Assembly (NCBI GenBank): GCA_958450365.1
Contig: CAUEEP010000742.1
Location: 1,566,001 to 1,630,000, forward strand
Reading direction: 5' to 3'
Source: Mesorhabditis belari
Lineage: Eukaryota; Nematoda; Chromadorea; Rhabditida; Rhabditidae
DNA: 64,000 bases
Notes under the pieces: generated by a model
Told to the model about the DNA's origin: nothing
Databases searched by the model: none
The model's input: the letters and a program-made list of their open reading frames with translations, nothing else
Made by a program: the position numbers and the translations under genes
In this document: in pieces, positions 1 through 10,900 of the stretch
Numbering within the stretch: the stretch's first letter is position 1
Layout: each line of letters opens with the position of its first letter

Positions 1-2
1 AA

Positions 3-316
3 CGTGCCGCTATTCGAACTTGGTTGATTCTTCAGGTATAAGTGTTTTGAATCTTACTAATGAGCGTTTTTTCAGGAGATGCCCGAAGGTTCCCGTCAAC
101 CTCAGCTTGTTGACATACACCACACAATCAAGGGGACTGCTGAGTTAAAGGTAATTCTAAAAGTCACTTTGGAATATGATAAGTTTAAAAATAGAATCCT
201 GCAAAGCTACTGAATTTTAAATAACAATGTTATTTTATTCTCAGGATATGCTGACCGCCATTGAGAAGGATTCACAACGCGTTTATTATGGCGACCTCTC
301 GATGGATACCAATTAA
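3..316 (+). CDS. 3' end of an unidentified gene (last three exons)
   Basis: Three exons fit one frame: 3-35, 76-150 and 245-316, separated by introns with GTATAAGT...TTTTTTCAG and GTAATTC...TTCTCAG borders. They encode a C-terminal segment of 59 residues containing PQLVDIHHTIKGTAELK and ending YYGDLSMDTN, then TAA at 314-316. The 5' part lies outside the window. The composition is that of a soluble, mixed-charge protein with no membrane segment. I do not recognise the family. Exon phases (0 and 0) are consistent and codon use is normal for the window, so a real gene is likely, but its function is unknown. Confidence 0.7.
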
Positions 317-1206
317 GAAGAAATTTTTCTTTAGATTTTCTGTTCTCTGATCATTGTTTCTATTTCTGGTCTTCATTGTTTGTGTTAAATGATTTTTTTG
401 CTATTTTCTCATAATCTTGGGCAGTGGGACAAATGCTACCTTTTTTGCACGCCCGGGTCATTAGCGCACCTTTTTCCGCGTTTTTAAAAAGCTCTAAAAA
501 TAATTTTCACCAATTTCTATTCCCGAGTTGTTTTTCTGGCTAATTTTAGGGCGTGGAATCCAAATTTTGACATATCAGAGCTTGTAGAAGCAAGTGGACG
601 GAGTTATACATAGGGAAAATCAACAATTTTCTGTAATTTGCCCTACCCGTTTTATCTTTCCAATTGGTTCCACGAGCTCTGATCAAATTTCGGATCCTAC
701 GCCCTAAAATTACCTAGAAAAACAACTTTTGGAATAGAAATTGGTTAATTTTAGCTTTTTTCGATGTGAAAAAGAAGGTGCGCTAACTGGCCAGGTGCGC
801 AAAAAAGGTAGCATTTGTCTCCCTTCCCTAGTCTTGTTAATATTCAACGAGTCTCTCCTTGTTGGCTTTATGTCAACTGTTATCTACCGTCTGTGTGTTT
901 GTTCTTTTTTGTCGTGTACCGGTAAATTACGCGTGTTCAGTGACGAATGATACGTTTACAAAAGTTTCTTTTACAAAAAGCATCGTGACTATTTCTGACT
1001 CTTTGTAGAATACTTCTGACGGATCAATTAGGAGTGGCTATTTCTAGTTTAAAATGCTGTTTTGAACATTAGTAGAAGGAATTGTTTTAAGCCTGGGTGA
1101 ACGACAGACAAACGGTTTACATCATTATGCATAGGGCATGCTGTTGTGGCATTGGATTCAAGCCTTCTTATTTAGATGAAGAAAATATACAATAAGCGAG
1201 GAGTAC
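317..1206. other. Intergenic stretch, no gene seen
   Basis: This is downstream sequence of the first gene. It holds one hairpin element (421-823, listed separately) and otherwise AT-rich sequence without a splice-supported open frame. The short plus-strand frame at 741-950 runs through one arm of the hairpin and is not considered coding. Confidence 0.6.
421..823. mobile_element. Hairpin MITE, family 1, copy A
   Basis: The sequence starts GTGGGACAAATGCTACC and ends as its reverse complement, GGTAGCATTTGTC. Inner arms also pair (CCAATTTCTATTCC against GGAATAGAAATTGG; TTTTAGGGCGT against ACGCCCTAAAAT). It shares outer ends and this inner arm with the copy at 59251-59727, and outer ends only with copies at 12382, 35893 and 37403. 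No transposase frame is present, so it is a non-autonomous element. No clean target duplication is visible at this copy. Confidence 0.75.
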
Positions 1207-2108
1207 GTGGATATAATATGCAGGAATAAGGCATCCATGACAATAACGGAAATTTTTTCACCGAGCCCCGACCTTTTTTGCCAGTTCATAGGGAACGGCT
1301 CGAACAAAATGGACGTTGCACCACAGAAATTCTACACACCGGAAGAAGAAGAAATTCTTAAACGAAATTGGGAATCGTTCCGAAAGCAGCATAATTTGTC
1401 TGATGATGCAATTTTGGATCGTACTGTAGTTGGAATCCTATATCAATGTGGTAGAGCGGACTGAGATAAAGAAATTTACGGAAGAGACGAATTTCTGGCC
1501 ACGAATGCGTAGATTTGCCTCATCGGACATCTTTAGCAGTCAATGCTATAATCCCACATATTTGACAAATACAAAGACTCTCCATTGACGCCTGAAGATG
1601 AAGAAGCTTGCATTTCAATATATTTTACAGTTAGTAAGAAGAGCATACTTCGCATAGTCAAACTTTTAGAACGATTAGCCTACAGTGTTAACGCATTTAT
1701 CACAAAAAATCAGAAAGACGTTGGCTTTGGAATGACTTGAAAGACGCATATCCAGATGCTTTCAATGAATCTCGGACGCTTTTGGTTGAGAAGAATGAAT
1801 GGATGAAAGTGGGGGAAAGGTTAGAATTTACTAAGTATGCTAAAACAACTAGGTTGCGATTTTATTTCAGATTCGGTCGGAATGGAGCCAAGCTGGAAAA
1901 GAATGGCCCCAGCTATGTGAAACTGAAGGCGCAAATTAAAAATGGACGTTTAATGGAAGAAGCCTTCGATATTGTGGCTCCAAAGTGTAAACCTGGCTCG
2001 CCTTTAGAGATTGCTCGTTTCATCGATATTGTTTTGTTTATCAATCAAAACAACGTTAGGGAGAAGAAGGTCATTTTCTACTATCTTTTGAACTATGCAA
2101 TGCTTTAG
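1207..2108 (+). pseudogene. Broken gene, possibly Myb/SANT-like
   Basis: Several protein-like segments follow one another in different frames: FYTPEEEEILKRNWESFRKQ (about 1329-1390), then ERTEIKKFTEETNFWPRMRR (about 1455-1515), then SPLTPEDEEACISIYFTVSK (about 1580-1640), then RRWLWNDLKDAYPDAFNESR and on to a stop at 2108. At least three frame changes with no splice sites between them indicate decay of a single ancestral coding region. The Trp-containing, acidic-start segments resemble Myb/SANT-type DNA-binding repeats such as those of DMTF1/TTF1-like factors. That assignment is only a pattern impression; the broken state is what the sequence shows. Confidence 0.5.
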
Positions 2109-2404
2109 GCAAACATTTTTTTCGGATGATATAAGAATCTATAAGGCTGCCGAAAGCGATGTTGAAAAAAAGGACTAACTGGATTGATTCCTTTCTTCTG
2201 GTAGAGACTCGGAATTCGAATTTTTGAGGTTTTCTTTATACTTTATTTTATTATTTATAAGTATTTTAGACTGCACGTGAATGCAATGTTATTCGAATTT
2301 CGAGGCCAGTTATGGAATCTTTGTGGGCTTCGAATTGAGACTAAGTGGTTGCTTACATTCATAAAAATTTCCTGGTTCATCTTACAATCTACTATATCCG
2401 TCCA

Positions 2405-2434
2405 TCCATTCGTCCGTCTGTCTGTCTGTCTGTC

Positions 2435-2469
<35 letters not shown>

Positions 2470-2487
2470 CTGTCTGTCTGTCTGTCA
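2405..2487. repeat. Tetranucleotide microsatellite (CTGT)n
   Basis: About 20 copies of CTGT with occasional CCGT variants. Open frames on both strands here (2255-2516) are translations of the microsatellite and not genes. Confidence 0.95.
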
Positions 2488-3440
2488 CGCCTATGCGACA
2501 ATACAAATTACGTTAACGTAAAATTACAAAGAAGTGAGCTAGAAAGCTGAAAATTTGTACTCGAGCGTTTTCGGGGGCGAGGAATCCGAAATTTTACTCG
2601 AAAAAATAATTTACCCGGCTTAACCCCTCATCAAGAAAATAAAAACTCAAGAACCAAAAAGAATTCCTTTTTTACTGAGCTTTATCTCCTTGTTTAATAA
2701 TTTAATCCACTTACCAATTCTTTGTTGGTGAGTTGTTTTCTTAAGCTTTTTGGTGCTCAATCTATCACCCATTCTCTTTATCTTCACTATTAAAAACAAG
2801 GACCAAAAAAAGATTTCATTTCTTTTCATTTCTTTTCATTTCTTTTCCCTTCTTTTCCTTTCTTTTCCTTTCTTTTCCGCCTAGTTTGTTTACTTCCCCT
2901 CTCCGCCAAGAAGTATGACCATCACTCGTCTTGTTGCTCTCACCAATTTTCAAAATTTTCTGATAGTGAGAACTTATTTTCAAGTGGCTTTCCTTGTTTT
3001 TATTTTAAATTTGTATAATATTCAGGTATTTTTGACTGATTACTTTTATTTAAGCGTACGATAATGAGACACAAGACGCAACTTGCTTTACACACTCTTG
3101 CTAAAAATTTCAAAACCAATCCGAAATAGCAGCACAATTTTGGACCAAACCAAATTTCTCGCCTAATCAGCATCGAAATCAAAAATTCCTCCTTTTTCTC
3201 TCGAAAATCATCAGATTCACCCCACTCCGGCCAAAGTTCGTTTCCACGGAAATTCGGCCAATGCAAAAAAAAATTACAGGCGGGATTAGTTTGGGGGACC
3301 AAAAAAGAGGAGTGAAAATAGTCACTGAACACATTTTAAAGCACTAATCTTTTAGTTTTTTTTTCAAAATTAGCTTTTCCAGTAATCCAATAATCCTATT
3401 TAATCAAATATTTGATGTAATGACGAAAACCTAGAAAACT
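2488..3440. other. Intergenic, pyrimidine minisatellite, no gene
   Basis: A pyrimidine tandem tract (TTTCTTTTCAT and TTTCTTTTCC units) occupies about 2812-2879. The minus-strand frame at 3000-3332 has no splice support or recognisable domain and is not called. Nothing else is seen. Confidence 0.6.
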
Positions 3441-3506
3441 TTCAAAGTCAAAATGAACAATGAACTAAATGCTCTTTATTTTAAATCGCTTTTCGAGTAT
3501 TGACAG

Positions 3507-3915
3507 TTGAAAGGTACTGTAAAATTCCAGGTTATTGTCTTGCTTTATTTTCTAGATTTATTCAAAGTTAATCCCACGGTTAGTTCAAGGAGAGGTTCTT
3601 TCGTTTTAGAAATTCCAGTCACCTCCAATAAGTTTGTTTATAACTCTTTTCCAATAAGAACTGCCAGAATTTGGAATCGACTCCCCAGAGTTTTGAGAGA
3701 GTCCAATAGTCTCGAAACCTTTAAATTATCTGTAGATGATCTTGATCTTGAAGCTCTAGTGGATCCTTGACGTTATCTGTGCTACCCACATTTTACATAT
3801 ATTATACCGTGTTTCTTTTTATCGGCCCTTTTCGTGTTATGTGTATGAATTCATGTGTTTTAATCTTAAATCCAGCGCACTTTATCTCAGGTCCTGAATA
3901 AAGTATCTATATATA
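3507..3915 (+). mobile_element. LINE-type retrotransposon 3' end
   Basis: The plus-strand frame ending at 3770 contains the motif NSFPIRTARIWNRLPRVLR followed by SLETFKLSVDDLD and a stop. This arrangement is typical of the extreme C-terminus of reverse transcriptases of non-LTR elements (a W-N-x-LP motif followed by SLxxFK). A short 3' tail with AATAAA at about 3897 runs into a TATATATA tract. Only the last ~70 residues are present, as expected for a 5'-truncated insertion. The element sits beside a duplication of host sequence (3441-3543 and 4384-4488). Confidence 0.7.
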
Positions 3916-4352
3916 TGTTGTGTCCGATTTAGATTTCCGTCCGATTTAGATTCAATCTAAATCGGACGTCCGATTTAGATTGAACTTATCGCGGACGTCC
4001 GATTTAGATTACAGTCTATATCGGACGTCCGATACAGATCGAACAATAATAAACGTGCTTAATATATGTTCTTAAGCGTTTTTTTGCAATTTTCTGCGCT
4101 TTTCAAAGAAATTTTCAAAGAACATATGTTAAGCACGTTTATTATTGTTCGATCTGTATCGGACGTCCGATATAGACTGTAATCAATAAAAGACCTTTGA
4201 AAAATGCAGAAAACTACAGAAAACGCTTAAGAACATATATTAAGCATGTTTATATTATTGTTCAATCCATATAAGATTTAGATTGAATCTAAATCGGACG
4301 TCCGATATAGACTGTAATCTAAATCGGACGGAAATCTAAATCGGACACAACA
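3916..4352. mobile_element. Inverted-repeat MITE with GTCCGATTTAGATT ends
   Basis: The left end begins TGTTGTGTCCGATTTAGATT and the right end finishes as its reverse complement, ending CGGACACAACA. Repeated internal blocks of TCCGATTTAGATT/AATCTAAATCGGA and a central pair of arms (AACAATAATAAACGTGCTTA against TAAGCACGTTTATTATTGTT) make the whole element foldable. It lies in a TATATA tract next to the LINE tail, so the exact target duplication cannot be read. No coding capacity. Confidence 0.8.
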
Positions 4353-4383
4353 TATATATATAATAGACGATACTTTCAAAAAA

Positions 4384-4602
4384 AGACTTTCAAAATGAAC
4401 AATGAACTAAATGCTCTTTATTTTAAATCGCTTTTCAAGTATTGACAGTTGAAAGGTACTGTAAAATTCCAGGTTATTGTCTTGCTTACAGTACACCAGA
4501 TTATATTCATTCAGGAATTCCTTTAACATTCCTGGATGAATATAGTCTGGTGCACTGTAGCAAGACAATAACCTGGAATTTTGCAGTAGCTTTCAACTGT
4601 CT
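4384..4602. repeat. Duplicated segment ending in a hairpin
   Basis: 4384-4488 repeats 3441-3543 almost exactly (shared blocks AATGAACAATGAACTAAATG and TTGACAGTTGAAAGGTACTG). Here the copy continues into a palindrome: AAAATTCCAGGTTATTGTCT on the left pairs with AGACAATAACCTGGAATTTT on the right, and ACCAGATTATATTCATTCAG with the region near 4535. In the left copy the palindrome is interrupted at about 3543 by the LINE fragment. Confidence 0.75.
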
Positions 4603-4734
4603 GTAGGCTGATAATAATGGACCTACCGTACCTGTATACTGTAGCCTGATAATAATGGGATTTTACAGTTTTTTGCATTACAATATTACTCTTTCATTAC
4701 TCTTTCATTTCTCTTTTTGAAACTTTTCAGAAGA

Positions 4735-4913
4735 ATGGGCCTTTCGTCGGAAAATGAGGCCCTCCTCGAGAAAGCTATCGCTAAAATTGGGCCTCCAAAT
4801 ATTCTCCTACAAAACGAGAATGGAAAAATTGAGAATATTTCGGATTTGTCGTTTGAAGATGACCGGGAAATCGAGGGGAAAGAAGAGAAGAATGAGAGGC
4901 AGACTTGTAAGAG
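4735..4913 (+). other. Alternative first exon 1a of the ABHD12-like gene
   Basis: ATG at 4735 lies five bases past a TTTTCAG acceptor, suggesting a trans-spliced leader. The exon encodes 59 complete hydrophilic, acidic residues (starts MGLSSENEALLEKAI, ends NERQTCK) and then AG before GTGAGTA. It has no membrane segment of its own, so this form would carry a ~60-residue soluble extension before the common transmembrane helix. It ends in phase 2, as required by the common exon at 11991. It could instead belong to a separate short gene. Confidence 0.6.
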
Positions 4914-7900
4914 GTGAGTAAAGAGAAAGAAATGTTTTTATTTTTCACAAAATCCTTTTAATCAATGAAAAATCTTTAAAAAGTAAAAGAGAAAATGAAA
5001 AAAAATCAAATTTTAATCAAATTTTGAAGTATTTTTGCTTAAAAAAATGATTTTCGATCAATTATTTTGGAAAATAATTTCCAATTTTCAAGCTCCAATC
5101 CAATCCAATCCAAACAAGCGAATTTAAGTCATAGACGCAGAAACTCTTTGGTGAATTTGCACAAAAATCAATTTCATATTCCATAGATTAATTAATAACC
5201 AATAACAAACTGATCAGTATGCATAAAATCTTGATCCATTGTGTCCGAGTGAAATTGGATCGATCCGGGAATAGCTTGTGTCCACTGCACCGTAAGTGAG
5301 ATTTTCGTCACCATAATACTAAATTTGTTACCATCCGATAAAGGGGAAAGCGGTACTTTACCGTTATACTTCCCATTTTTTTTTTCCCTATACATCAATA
5401 CCGTTATACCTTCCCAATCTACTTTTTACTATGGCAATCTAGAAGTATTGGGTTCATGGAAAAGTCCTTTCTGATCTTTTGGGAGAGTACCTTAAATTTG
5501 TCGAATTTTGACGTTTTATAGCTCATCCTAAAGCTGAATTCAAGACGGATCGATTGGTAAAAACCGTTTTGAGATATCTCTTTTCTAAAAGTTTTTACAG
5601 CTATTTTAGTAAAGGGCGGCAGAGTCAAAAAATGGCTGTTTTCACGTTTCGTGTAAGTTTTCCGTGCAGAAATCTAGCCTAAAACCATGTATTTCGTGAT
5701 CAGCGTCAAAAATAACCCCTAGACACGCATTTTCAGAATCTTAGCAAAAAATTTTTGCAAAAATATTGTCAATAATTTCCAATTATACTACACAAGCTTA
5801 AAAGCTCAACAATTGCGCTACGTCTAGCGCAATTCGTCTTCGTCTAGCGCAATTATTGAGCTTTTAAGCTTTGTTTATATAATAAATATTATACATCAAA
5901 AGATTTCCATATTTCTCGTATAATTTATATTTTTTTTCACATTTTCAATAAATTCTAGCTTTTTTTTTTAAAATTTAGAAACTTTTCTTCAAAAATTTCG
6001 ATCGATTTAAACAGTTTAAAGCTTTTGTTTCATCACTTTAAACCCCATAGACACCTTTTTTTTCTTTCTTTGCTTCTTTTTCTTTTACTCTTTGAGCTCT
6101 GAAGTTTCTCTTTTCCTATAAACGACGCCATGAATTGCATTCTATCAAAAGCGTCAACGAATTGCCTTGACGTTTTCCCCGGATTTCTCTGTCGTACACA
6201 ATCCCCCTAGAATCTCCCTCTCATTTTGTATGATTTATTGACGAAAATAGCTCCGCATTTTGTCTAGAATATCGAATTGCTCAAATTCTCGAATCCTAAA
6301 ATTTCCCCTCTCGATTTCTATGCTATTCATTGCTTTCTAATCTCTATTCAATCATGCTGACAACTGTTTTGATCATCAGCATCATTACGATCGTCATCGC
6401 CGTTATTGCGTGAGTTTTTTTTAAAAGTCAAAAGGGGATAGGGTTTAGTCGACATATTAGAAAATTTTTTCGAAAAACTTTCTTTCCATATCTGGTTGAT
6501 CCTGGTCAAAATATGTAGGCAATGTCAAAGAATAAGCCATGCTACAAAAAGCTCATCGTATCTGCCTCTTTGCTACTTTCTCTTTACGTTGCTAACGACT
6601 TAAGGCAGCGAGCTTTGTGTAGATGGCGCCATTTGATGTTTTCCATTAGGTAAATGTTGATATTTTGAATCAGCATGGTCGAAAACATCATTTGGGGTCG
6701 ATTGGCTGCGTTGATCACTCAAGCGTTGGAGTTGAGCCTATTTTTAGAGCACATCTAAACTCGTTTAAAAAAATGACTTGCGTATCACTTTGTTAAAAGC
6801 AAATGAATACAATTCTTGTTTTATTTTCCCCCTTTTCAAAAACCGTGTCAAAATCCACAGCTAGATAGCTAAACTCTACGAAAAATGGATGGGTCGTTTA
6901 CTAAACCCTTACCTCAGAAGTTTTCATCATTTAAATTTTAAGAACAAAGCCTACTTCAGTATTTCTTCTTGGAAATATTCTTATTCTCTCAGAAAAAAAA
7001 ACAATCTCGGCCTTTACCCTTTATCCTAACTCTATGAGATTAAATCTAATACCAACAAACATTTTTCTTTTTCTAATTTGTGTTTAAGAAAGGAAACACG
7101 CTGTTTCTGGTAAATTCTTGACTTTCGATCGATTTTGTGTCAAGATACTTGATCCCTAGGTTTGTTTAAGAACTCACTTTGTATTCCATACTATACGAAG
7201 TGCATGCATTGTTGCGACAAGTGTGGTCAGAATTGAGGTGAAATAACTTTGCCATTAGGTAATGTCTAATCATTAGCTAATCATTAGATAATCATTAGAT
7301 CATTAGCTAATCATTAGATAATATCAAAATCTCTACCCTTTTCCCATAGAATCCCATAAGCGAGCAGTCCATCAACCCAACTCTCTCGGAACGTCATCTG
7401 TACTTTCAATTTATCCTAACTCTATGAGATTAAATCTAATACCAACAAACATTTTTCTTTTTCTAATTTGTGCTTAAGAAAGGAAGCACGCTGTTTCTGG
7501 TAAATTCTTGACTTTCGATCGATTTTTTGTCAAGAAACGGTCACTGCGTCAGAGGATTTTTTTAATTTTTGAAAAAACACATACGCTCAAAACTCTCTTT
7601 CCTAATAACGTTGAGTAAGTTTTTTTTTGCAACTATCACTTTCCGTCTTGAAATATAAATGATGAGTGCTAGCAGAGAAAGTCACGTGACTCAGCGTGAT
7701 GGAGGAGAAAGAGAGAGAAAAGAGCTGTCTTTTCACGAGACAGTCCACCCCTGCCCCCCTCATTGCTTTTATTGTTTTGTGTTTTGTTTTCATTTCATTT
7801 CGCCTTTACTTCAAAAACAACTATCATAGGATTTGACCTCAATTCTGCCATTCTATTTATCTAATCATGGGCTTTGCTAACTCTTTACTCAAACATTCCT

Positions 7901-10900
7901 ACAATTGCTACAAGAAAATCGCCGAATCCGAGAAAAAACCGAGAATCCCGCCAATTATTTTTTATTTCACGGCTGGCATCTTTTGGATCTCGATGTAAGT
8001 GGAAATTTTTTGGATAATTGATTCTCGCATCCAATGGCTAATTGGTATTCAAGGTTTCCCTCTCATCTTGTTTTCTTTGAATTCCCAGACTTGATAAGTT
8101 TTCTCATTGCTGAACACTAGAAAAAGTGGATGCTAGGTGAAGTTTTTTTATCCTTTAATCTTCAGAAAGCTTGTCACAAGTTGCTTCAGAAAGCTTTGTA
8201 AAGCCAAGGATTATATAAATTTGCGATATACATTGATGGACATAAACGTTTCTAAGGTAACTTGAAAGAGAGTAAGTGACGGGTGAAGTCGCTGTTTTCC
8301 GCTCTTCATTCTCCTCTTCATTCCTCGTTTCCTGTCTTTTCTCCTCGCACAAATCCGTTGGACCAATCTCTAATAGTCCCCAGAGAATATCTTCATTCCT
8401 TTCTATGATAGGCTATTTGCGAGGAAAGAAAGATTTCCTGCTCAAATCCAAAATTAACTACCACTTTGTTGATACGATAATTTGTGATTTCATTTCATTT
8501 TTACACCAACTGTTGTGGGGTGATGGGGTGACCTTTTGCCACTTTCGACAAGCGAATTCCCTCTCACTTTTTTTTCATGTTCTTTGCTTTTGGGTGGTGA
8601 AACAGCCACTCTCTTTCATTCTTTTTTTCACATTTTGCTCATTATCGTGATAAATCGACGATTCTCATTGTGTTGAACAATGTGTTGAACAATTTGTGAA
8701 AAATAAGTACAATTGACAAGAGCACAATGAGGGGTTGACATTTGAAATTTAATAAATTAGTTGATAACTAACGAAACTGGGTTCGAAATATGAAGAAATT
8801 TAAAGAAATAAGTTCAAATATCTTTGAAAAACCGAGATTTCCTCATTTGATTCGATACGATTTAAAGTTTTTCAATTTCTTCAATTTCTTTTAAAGCCTA
8901 TTCAAAAAGTGAGCACGTCTTTGTGGAGTAAATCCCCTATCGAGCATCTCTTCCAGCTCCACCCATTCCCACTCTCAAATCCCGGGTCATTAGTTTTCGA
9001 AATCCTTCAAATCCTTTCGAATTTTCTAATACCCAAAGAAAAACGTTTCTTTTTTTTCGTGTTGAGTTAAACTCCATGGCGACGGCTATTTCAAAATTAC
9101 CATATATTGGGTTGGGAAATATGAAATGGCATCGACTTTCAAAAGTTTTTCTAGCACGCATAAAAGCTCCATATAGTTCATTGTTTGTATAGTCAAAAAG
9201 ATCTATCTATGTCTTGAAGATCTTTTTGATCTTTTTGATCTTCAAAAGCCAATGCTAATGTCTTGAAGAATGGAGTTTTAGAAGAGCGAGCGAAATCGCA
9301 AAAACTATCGGTAAAGGCAAAATTTTGAAATTAGATACACTAAAGTCTAATTATTGGTTTGAGAAGTATAAAATAGCGCCGACTTTCAAACGTTTTTCTA
9401 GAACGCATAAAAGCTCCATATAAGCTCATTGTTTGTATAATCAAAAAGATCTATCATTGCTCTACAAAATGGCTTTTGAGAGATTTCGAAAAGCTTTTGT
9501 TTTGTGGATTTTGTGGGCTCCTAAACGCAACTAGTCAAAATGACAAGGAATACAATTCGTCGTTTGACTCGTTCTTTACACAGAAACTTAACTTGATGTC
9601 AAAGCAAAGAATTTAGAGCACATCTAATTACATAAGTAGCCAAATTTTTGTAATGATCTTGTCAGTCATTTTCTCTAAATGACGATTTATAGATTTTTCG
9701 GAAAAAAAGGATTTTTTATTGAATTTGGGGCGCTTTTTGAGTTCTATTTTAATTATGATTTTGTAGAGAAATAAGTGACCTTTTTAATAATACTACCGTG
9801 TGTAATTTGATAAAGACTACTCGATGTTATAGAAGTTCGATCCACTTAAATAGTCTATAACTTAAGATGTAAAAGCGGAAAGAACTCACGATCACTTTTA
9901 TTAGAATCTATATTAAATTTGATTAAAGAAATATAGAATCTGTTTTGTAGACTTACCGATAAAAACATAGAGAAAATTGGCGTCAAAGTCGAGATAAGTG
10001 TCTACCCTAGGTTACCCCATACCAAGTCGGCGTCATTTCATACTCTCCAACCTAATAACAATTGCAAATTTGCATAAATCTCCCAAGAAAACTCTTGTTC
10101 TTTTCTGATTTATTGATTTATTTCTGCTTTTTATGTGAGCTTTTTGTTACTTTATTATACTAAACAATCTGTAAACTCGTCTTGATATGTTGAAATTTTA
10201 CATTGGGCTTTTTGATGATGCTGAATTGATTGGTGAGATTTATAAACTATATTTTCTTGTTATTTTGATGTTATTGTTATTACAAATGAACCCGGCTTTG
10301 ATATTTTTCTATTTTTTAATGCTTTTTCCTCAGTTTCTAAACTTTTTGAAGTTTTTTAACAACCCTGCAAACAACTAACCTTTAAAAAGCCAACTTTCTT
10401 CCTACATGTTCTCAAGCTGCACTCAAACTTCAATCTTACACCCGCTCCCTGCTTAGTTAAGCGCATCGGACGTCCACAATTCGGGCATCCTCGATCTTTC
10501 CAAAGCAGTCTCATATCGGCCAACCAATCATCGAAATCCTTGTCACTTTTGATAACGAGTTTGAGCCATTGTCTTAAGAGGCTAAAACATTCTCTTAAGA
10601 GCTTAAGCCATTCTCTTCAGTTAAACGCCTTCAATTCAAGCTTAGCCGTCACTGCTAAACTTGCTTGCGCCATACACTAAAGAAAAACTTAAGAAAAGTT
10701 ACAAAACTAAGGAAAAGACATAAAAAAAAGAAAATATCAAAGCCAGACCTCAATGTAATAACATCATAATAATAAGGGATCATAGTTTGTAAATGTCACC
10801 AATCGATTCAGCATCATCAAAAATGTCCTAGTGTAAAATTTCAAAATGTTAATACGAGTTTACAGATTTGCCCCGCCAAGTATCTTTGCACCTACTTTTG

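Noticed and set aside
2255..2516. Overlapping frames on both strands
   Set aside because: Produced by the (CTGT)n microsatellite.
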